NCBI GenBank assembly: GCA_028710385.1
Contig: JAQTUC010000001.1
Span: 1-17,897, forward strand
DNA: 17,897 nucleotides
From: Candidatus Omnitrophota bacterium
Lineage (GTDB): Bacteria; Omnitrophota; Gorgyraeia; Duberdicusellales; 4484-171
Direction: 5' to 3'
Part shown: in pieces, positions 13,507 to 17,897 of the stretch
Layout of the letters: each line of letters opens with the position of its first letter
How positions within the stretch are numbered: position 1 is the first letter of the stretch
Notes under the pieces: model-generated
What the model saw: only the letters and a program-made list of their open reading frames with translations
What the model was told of the DNA's origin: nothing
Database searches by the model: none
Translations under genes and position numbers: made by a program

Positions 13507-14838
13507 ATGTTTTATTGTTCAAACTGCGGATATAAATCAGTAAAGTGGCTGGGTAAATGCCCTCTTTGCTCGGGATGGGAAACTTTTGCCGAGGAAAAAG
13601 AAGAAGTGCAGGATGGAGCAATTACCAGGGAAAAAAGCGTACCCAAAGCTGTAAAAGACATAGAAGGCAAAGACTATGCAAGAATTGTAACCGGCATAGC
13701 TGAGTTTGACCGCATAATAGGCGGAGGGCTTGTAAAGGGAGAAATAATTCTTATCGGCGGAGAGCCCGGGGTAGGCAAATCAACTCTTCTGCTTGAAATT
13801 TCCTCCGCATTGGCCGCGAAAGAAAAAACTCTTTACGTAAGCGCTGAGGAGTCTCCGCAGCAGGTAAGTTTGCGCGCGGCTAGATTAAATACGCACGACA
13901 GTAATCTTTATATTCTCGGCGAAGATAATCTTGAAACTGTTTTTGGTTACATAAAAGAACATGGTTTTAAATTTATAGTTATAGATTCAATACAGGTTGT
14001 CTTAAATCCGCGTTCGGAAGGGCCGAAAGGAAGCGTTTCCCAGTTAAAAGGCTCGGCAGATTATCTCACCCAGATTGCCAAAAATTTAGATGTAGTTATC
14101 TTTGTGGTCGGCCATGTCACAAAGGAAGGCGTTATAGCGGGGCCTAAGCTTCTTGAGCATATTGTTGACTGCGTCCTTTATTTTGAGGGAGAAATCCTTT
14201 CCAATTACAGGATATTGCGGGCAGTTAAAAACAGGTTCGGCCCTACCGGAGATCTCGCGGTGTTTGAGATGCTTTCAAGCGGCCTTAAGGAAGTGACCAA
14301 AACCGCTGATCTTTTCCTTCCGCACAAAGAAGAAGCCATATCCGGCAGCTCTGTTGTCTGTGTTATAGAGGGGCTTAGGCCTTTGCTTATAGAATTGCAG
14401 TCTCTTGTGAGCAAGGCAAGCTTTGGCATGGTTAGAAGAAGGAGCCTTGGGTTTGATTTTAACAGGTTTTCTTTACTTGTTGCCATAATTGAAAAAAGGC
14501 TTAAAATGTCTCTTTCAAGCGAAGACGTATTCTTAAACGTTGCCGGAGGCATTAAGATAAACGACCCGGCAGCGGACCTTGGGGCAGTTATTGCGATGAT
14601 TTCAAGTTATAAAGAAAAAGAGCCGCCGCAAGCCAGCGCTTTTATAGGCGAGGTAGGCCTTGCAGGCGAGCTTAGGCGGGTTAGTAACATAAATTTAAGG
14701 CTTAAGGAAATTGAGCGCGCCGGATTTTCCAAATGTTTTATTCCCGAGAGCAACCTTAAGGAAGTGGATAAAAAATTTAAATTCAAAATAGAAGGGTTTT
14801 CTTCTTTAAAAGAAGTTATAGATAAAATCTGGAGGTAG
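13507..14838 (+). CDS. radA: DNA repair protein RadA
   Basis: RadA is a RecA-related ATPase and helicase that processes recombination intermediates by driving branch migration. The 443-residue protein has the N-terminal zinc ribbon (C4, C7, C18, C21), Walker A GGEPGVGKST (84-93), the RadA-specific Lys-Asn-Arg-Phe-Gly motif in the ATPase core, and a C-terminal Lon-protease-like domain ending around Lys-Glu-Val-Ile. No catalytic serine is expected there. The start codon has no Shine-Dalgarno; the zinc ribbon begins 3 residues in, so the start is fixed by homology. In Bacillus radA follows clpC directly; here an AsmA/TamB-like gene and mlaE-F-D are inserted. It is followed after 2 bases by the PIN-TRAM gene. 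Confidence 0.96.
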   Translation: MFYCSNCGYKSVKWLGKCPLCSGWETFAEEKEEVQDGAITREKSVPKAVKDIEGKDYARIVTGIAEFDRIIGGGLVKGEIILIGGEPGVGKSTLLLEISSALAAKEKTLYVSAEESPQQVSLRAARLNTHDSNLYILGEDNLETVFGYIKEHGFKFIVIDSIQVVLNPRSEGPKGSVSQLKGSADYLTQIAKNLDVVIFVVGHVTKEGVIAGPKLLEHIVDCVLYFEGEILSNYRILRAVKNRFGPTGDLAVFEMLSSGLKEVTKTADLFLPHKEEAISGSSVVCVIEGLRPLLIELQSLVSKASFGMVRRRSLGFDFNRFSLLVAIIEKRLKMSLSSEDVFLNVAGGIKINDPAADLGAVIAMISSYKEKEPPQASAFIGEVGLAGELRRVSNINLRLKEIERAGFSKCFIPESNLKEVDKKFKFKIEGFSSLKEVIDKIWR

Positions 14839-14840
14839 CC

Positions 14841-15821
14841 ATGAAGGGTTTATTTATCGTCAGGGCTTTTTTTGTTTTTATATGCACGGGGGCGGCGTTT
14901 CGGCTTTTTGAGTTTAGCCCGATTGTTTCAACGGCGCTTGGCCTTATAGTCGGTTTGCTCGTGGTATTTTTTGAAATTTTTGCCAGGAAAATCTCGCTCA
15001 AAGGGCTTTCTTCGGTTGTTTTTGGAATACTTCTTGGCATGCTTGTCGCCTGGATTTTCAATAAAACTCTTGAGTTGTTTCTTCTGCCGAAAGAAATTAC
15101 ATACAACGCAAAAGTATTCGTCACTTTCATTTTTATTTATCTTGGCGTAACTCTCGGCGTTAAAGGAAGGGGAGAGTTCAACCTTATTATTCCATACGTA
15201 AGGTTTCAGCGTAAAGAGCTTAAGGAAGAGGCAATTGTCATAGATACAAGCATAATAATAGACGCAAGGATTCTTGACATAGTGAAAACAGGTTTCCTTG
15301 AGGCGCGTTTTATTGTTCCGCGTTTTGTTTTAAATGAACTCCAGGCTCTTGCTGATTCAACCGACCACATGAAACGGCAGAAAGGCAAACGCGGGATAGA
15401 GGTGCTTCATTCGCTCAAAAAAGAAACCAATATAGAAGTTGATATCTACAATGAAGACGTAGAAGGCGTTAAAAGCGTGGATGAGAAAGTTGTCGTTCTG
15501 GCGCAGACTCTTGATGCGAAAATTCTTACAACAGATTATAATTTAAACCGCATAGCGCAGCTTCAGGGTATTAAGGTTTTAAACATTAATGACCTGGCGA
15601 ATGCCCTTAAGCCAACTTTTGTGGCGGGGGAGAGATTTCCCATAAAACTTATCAAGGAAGGAAAGGAGCATAACCAGGCAGTCGGGTATCTGGAAGACGG
15701 GACAATGGTGGTGGTTGAGAACGCAAAATGGCTTATCGGAAAAACCGTAGATATAGAAGTGACCTCGGTTCTGCAAAGCCCAAGCGGAAGGATAGTTTTT
15801 ACAAGGCTGGCAAATCAATAG
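14841..15821 (+). CDS. PIN-TRAM domain membrane protein, YacL family
   Basis: A YacL-like protein with membrane helices, a PIN nuclease domain and a C-terminal TRAM RNA-binding domain. The 326 residues begin with about four hydrophobic helices (roughly 5-20, 28-47, 58-75 and 90-107). The PIN domain (about 131-255) keeps the acidic metal-binding residues: D135 in Val-Ile-Asp-Thr-Ser, E166 in Leu-Asn-Glu-Leu, D214 in Ser-Val-Asp-Glu-Lys, and D232 in Thr-Thr-Asp-Tyr-Asn-Leu. The TRAM domain covers about 262-326. Cellular role and RNA substrate are not established for the family. A strong GGAGGT (14831-14836) overlapping the radA stop fixes the start. The radA-yacL-ispD-ispF order matches Bacillus except that disA is absent between radA and this gene. 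Confidence 0.92.
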   Translation: MKGLFIVRAFFVFICTGAAFRLFEFSPIVSTALGLIVGLLVVFFEIFARKISLKGLSSVVFGILLGMLVAWIFNKTLELFLLPKEITYNAKVFVTFIFIYLGVTLGVKGRGEFNLIIPYVRFQRKELKEEAIVIDTSIIIDARILDIVKTGFLEARFIVPRFVLNELQALADSTDHMKRQKGKRGIEVLHSLKKETNIEVDIYNEDVEGVKSVDEKVVVLAQTLDAKILTTDYNLNRIAQLQGIKVLNINDLANALKPTFVAGERFPIKLIKEGKEHNQAVGYLEDGTMVVVENAKWLIGKTVDIEVTSVLQSPSGRIVFTRLANQ

Positions 15822-15857
15822 AACGTTTACCGCCGGTTAAACATTTAATTTATTATA

Positions 15858-16519
15858 ATGCCTCTTAAGATCGGTGCTGTTATAGTTTGTGCAGGCAAAG
15901 GTAAGCGCCTAGGTGCTGATAAGGCTGCAATTAAGTTGTGCGGTGCGCCGCTTTTTTACCATACCTATAAACTTTTTAAGGGTATTAAAGAAATTAAACA
16001 GATAATTATTGTTTTACGGCCGCAGAATTTCAGGCTTGCGAAAACACTTATCAAAGATAAAAGAGTTTTTCTGGTTGAGGGAGGAAGCCGCAGGCAGGAT
16101 TCGGTTTTTGCGGGATTGCTTAAACTTGATAAAAGCATGAGCCATGTTTTAATTCATGACGGCGCCAGGCCTTTTACGCCGAGAGCAGTTATCCAAAACG
16201 TAATTAAAAATACCGGGAAATACCCAGCTGTTATTTGCGCGGTTAAGCCAAGGGACACCGTTAAGGAGGCAGGCGGAAGTTTTGTTAAGGGCACGCTTGA
16301 CAGAAACAACATAGCAATGATACAAACCCCGCAGGCCTTTCGGAAAGATTTGATAATTAAAGCGTATAAAAAATTAACCGCAGAAATGCGTTTGATGATG
16401 CGCAGCTTTTTGAATTTATGAAAAAGAAAATAAAAATAGTTAACGGCAGCTATCTTAATGTAAAAATTACTTATCCTGAAGATTTGATTTTTGCGAAAGC
16501 TTACTTTGGGAAAAGCTAA
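15858..16519 (+). CDS. ispD: IspD, MEP-pathway cytidylyltransferase, frameshifted
   Basis: IspD makes CDP-ME from MEP and CTP in isoprenoid synthesis. The uninterrupted frame stops at 16421 (187 aa), shorter than the usual 220-230. After Lys-Lys-Leu-Thr-Ala-Glu the family sequence continues in the -1 frame: at the AAA run 16384-16386, reading Asn from 16385 gives Ala-Phe-Asp-Asp-Ala-Gln-Leu-Phe-Glu and later Gly-Ser-Tyr-Leu-Asn-Val-Lys-Ile-Thr-Tyr-Pro-Glu-Asp-Leu, up to a TAA at 16517-16519, about 220 residues in total. One missing A explains it: sequencing error, real mutation or frameshifting. Intact upstream motifs include Cys-Ala-Gly-Lys-Gly-Lys-Arg-Leu-Gly (11-19), Arg-Gln-Asp-Ser-Val, His-Asp-Gly-Ala-Arg-Pro-Phe and Gln-Thr-Pro-Gln-Ala-Phe. 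The usual Pro-Lys near residue 22 is Asp-Lys. No ribosome site is seen. ispF follows 5 bases after the restored stop. Confidence 0.9.
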
Positions 16520-16524
16520 AAATT

Positions 16525-17001
16525 ATGAAAGATTACAGAGCGGGCCTCGGATTTGATGTGCACAGGTTTTCAAAGGCTAAAAAACCGCTTATTTTAGGCG
16601 GAGTTAAAATCCCCTGCGATTTCTCACTTAGCGCGGTGTCGGACGGGGATGTGTTGTTACACGCAATAGCCGATGCAATTTGCGGATGCTGCCTGCTTGG
16701 CGATATCGGGGATTATTTCCCTCCAAACGATGTAAAATGCAAAAATATGGACAGCCGGGAAATTGTAAATTTTATCCTTAAAAAAATAAAAAGTAAATTC
16801 ACACTTATTAATATTGATGCAACCATAATTACCGAAAAACCGAGGCTCTCAGGCTATAAAAAGAAGATTTTAAAATCGCTCTGCGCAATTTTTAAAATAA
16901 AAACAATAAATATAAAAATAAAATCCAAAGAAGGCCTGGATATTTTGGGCTCAAAAAAAGCTGTTTCCTGCCTTGCGCTCGCGGTGGTTAAAAAATGCTG
17001 A
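16525..17001 (+). CDS. ispF: IspF, MEP-pathway cyclodiphosphate synthase
   Basis: IspF converts CDP-ME 2-phosphate to 2-C-methyl-D-erythritol 2,4-cyclodiphosphate, releasing CMP; it follows IspD and IspE in the MEP pathway. The 158-residue length is standard. Visible are the metal-binding Asp-Val-His (D11, H13), Ser-Asp-Gly-Asp-Val-Leu-Leu-His with H46, Leu-Gly-Asp-Ile-Gly-Asp-Tyr-Phe-Pro (58-66), and a C-terminal Lys-Glu-Gly-Leu-Asp segment corresponding to the substrate-site Glu-Gly-Leu region. The start follows the restored ispD stop by 5 bases without a clear ribosome site, which supports the view that ispD translation normally runs to 16519. It overlaps cysS by 7 bases. Confidence 0.95.
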   Translation: MKDYRAGLGFDVHRFSKAKKPLILGGVKIPCDFSLSAVSDGDVLLHAIADAICGCCLLGDIGDYFPPNDVKCKNMDSREIVNFILKKIKSKFTLINIDATIITEKPRLSGYKKKILKSLCAIFKIKTINIKIKSKEGLDILGSKKAVSCLALAVVKKC

Positions 17002-17897
17002 AAATTAATAATACTTTAACCAGAAAAAAGGAAGACTTTATACCGCAAAATCCGCCTGTTGTTACTATGTATACCTGCGGAGTGACGGTCTATGATGATT
17101 GCCATATAGGCCATGCCAGGAGCCTTTATATTTTTGATGTAATGCGCAGGTATTTAAAATACAAAGGCTATGATGTAAAGTTTGTGCGCAACATAACCGA
17201 TATAGACGATAAGATTATAAACAGGGCAAACGAGCTGAATGTAAACTGGAACGAGCTGGTTGCAAAATATATCTCAAGATATTACGAAGATTTAAATTCG
17301 CTTGGCATTGGAAAAGCGGATTTTGAGCCGAGAGCCACCGAAAATATTCCTGATATGATTAAATATATACAAAAGCTTATTGAAAAAGATTTTGCGTACG
17401 AGGCCGGAGGAGATGTGTATTTTAATGTGAGGAAATTCAGTGAATACGGAAAGCTTTCCGGGCAAAAAATAGAGGAGATGGAAGCAGGGGTGAGAATCTC
17501 TCCAACCGGACTTAAAAAAGACCATCTGGATTTTGCTCTCTGGAAAGCTTCCAAAGAAGGAGAGCCTTTCTGGGCGAGCCCCTGGGGCAATGGCAGGCCG
17601 GGCTGGCATATAGAGTGCTCAGTCATGAGCCAGAAATTTTTAAAAACAGAAACGCTTGACATACACGCAGGCGGCCGCGACCTTGTTTTTCCGCATCATG
17701 AAAATGAGCTCGCGCAGGCAGAAGCTGCCACAGGAAAGCCTTTTGCAAAATACTGGATACACCACGGGCTTTTAACTATAAATGGGCAGAAGATGTCAAA
17801 GTCGTTGGGTAATTTTATAATCATACAAGATGTCGTAAACAAGTATCCGGCAGACGTTTTAAAGATTCATTATCTTCAGGCGCTTTATTCAAGCCCG
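16995..17897 (+). CDS. cysS: Cysteinyl-tRNA synthetase, C-terminus cut by window edge
   Basis: A class I synthetase that charges tRNA-Cys. The frame is open for 301 codons from an ATG overlapping the ispF stop region (7-base overlap) to the window edge. Visible features: zinc ligand C28 in Tyr-Thr-Cys-Gly-Val-Thr, ATP-binding His-Ile-Gly-His (37-40), Asn-Ile-Thr-Asp-Ile-Asp-Asp, further zinc-site residues in His-Ile-Glu-Cys-Ser and His-His-Glu-Asn-Glu, and Lys-Met-Ser-Lys-Ser near the right edge. The Gly-Trp-His-Ile-Glu-Cys-Ser and Asp-Ile-His-Ala-Gly-Gly runs are specific to CysRS. Only the tRNA-binding C-terminal part is missing. In Bacillus cysS also follows ispF, with gltX and cysE between; here the two genes are adjacent. 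Confidence 0.97.
   Translation, partial: MLKINNTLTRKKEDFIPQNPPVVTMYTCGVTVYDDCHIGHARSLYIFDVMRRYLKYKGYDVKFVRNITDIDDKIINRANELNVNWNELVAKYISRYYEDLNSLGIGKADFEPRATENIPDMIKYIQKLIEKDFAYEAGGDVYFNVRKFSEYGKLSGQKIEEMEAGVRISPTGLKKDHLDFALWKASKEGEPFWASPWGNGRPGWHIECSVMSQKFLKTETLDIHAGGRDLVFPHHENELAQAEAATGKPFAKYWIHHGLLTINGQKMSKSLGNFIIIQDVVNKYPADVLKIHYLQALYSSP

Noticed and set aside
15826..15859. Possible promoter in front of ispD (TATAAT overlapping the ATG)
   Set aside because: No -35 box at acceptable spacing; AT-rich sequence makes TATAAT-like hexamers common here.

Overview
The window looks like chromosomal DNA from an uncultured, AT-rich, Gram-negative-type (diderm) bacterium. Lipoprotein export (LolC/E-LolD) and inter-membrane lipid transport (MlaE-F-D) genes imply an outer membrane. 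They are interleaved with a gene series best known from Firmicutes: mcsA-mcsB-clpC-radA-yacL-ispD-ispF-cysS. The mixture, the protein flavour and the gene order suggest a deep-branching candidate phylum such as Omnitrophota. That placement is inference from general familiarity, not something I could test.

Layout. Positions 1-1235 form a low-GC flank on the minus strand: a 5'-complete but window-truncated hypothetical gene (766 to 1), a GC-rich 14-bp hairpin, and a 100-residue membrane protein (1159 to 857). From 1358 to the right edge everything is on the plus strand and closely packed: lysS, lolC/E, lolD, ilvE-type aminotransferase, mcsA, mcsB, clpC, a secreted AsmA/TamB-like protein, mlaE, mlaF, mlaD, radA, yacL-type PIN-TRAM protein, ispD (frameshifted in this sequence), ispF and cysS (cut by the window edge). 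Several joins overlap or are separated by a few bases. A textbook sigma-70 promoter (TTGACA, 17 bp, TATAAT) lies directly in front of lysS, so close to the ATG that the transcript should start leaderless or nearly so. No stretch over 300 bases lacks a gene. The longest gene-free gaps are 1160-1357 (repeat array plus promoter), 2813-2989 and 12389-12646 (palindromes), and 13355-13506 (one hairpin).

Function. The block joins protein quality control (McsA/McsB arginine kinase feeding the ClpC unfoldase), envelope biogenesis (Lol, Mla, AsmA-like), DNA repair (RadA), isoprenoid synthesis (IspD, IspF of the MEP pathway) and translation (LysRS, CysRS). I see no toxin, defence, CRISPR, phage or transposase gene. 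The unusual content is mostly in the spacers. There are 8-bp and 7-bp short tandem repeats arranged as inverted halves, two of them starting inside the upstream gene's TAG stop codon. There is a 122-bp palindromic element inside the mla operon and a composite hairpin element between lysS and lolC/E. The coding oddities are the ispD frameshift and the placement of an AsmA/TamB-like gene plus mlaEFD between clpC and radA.
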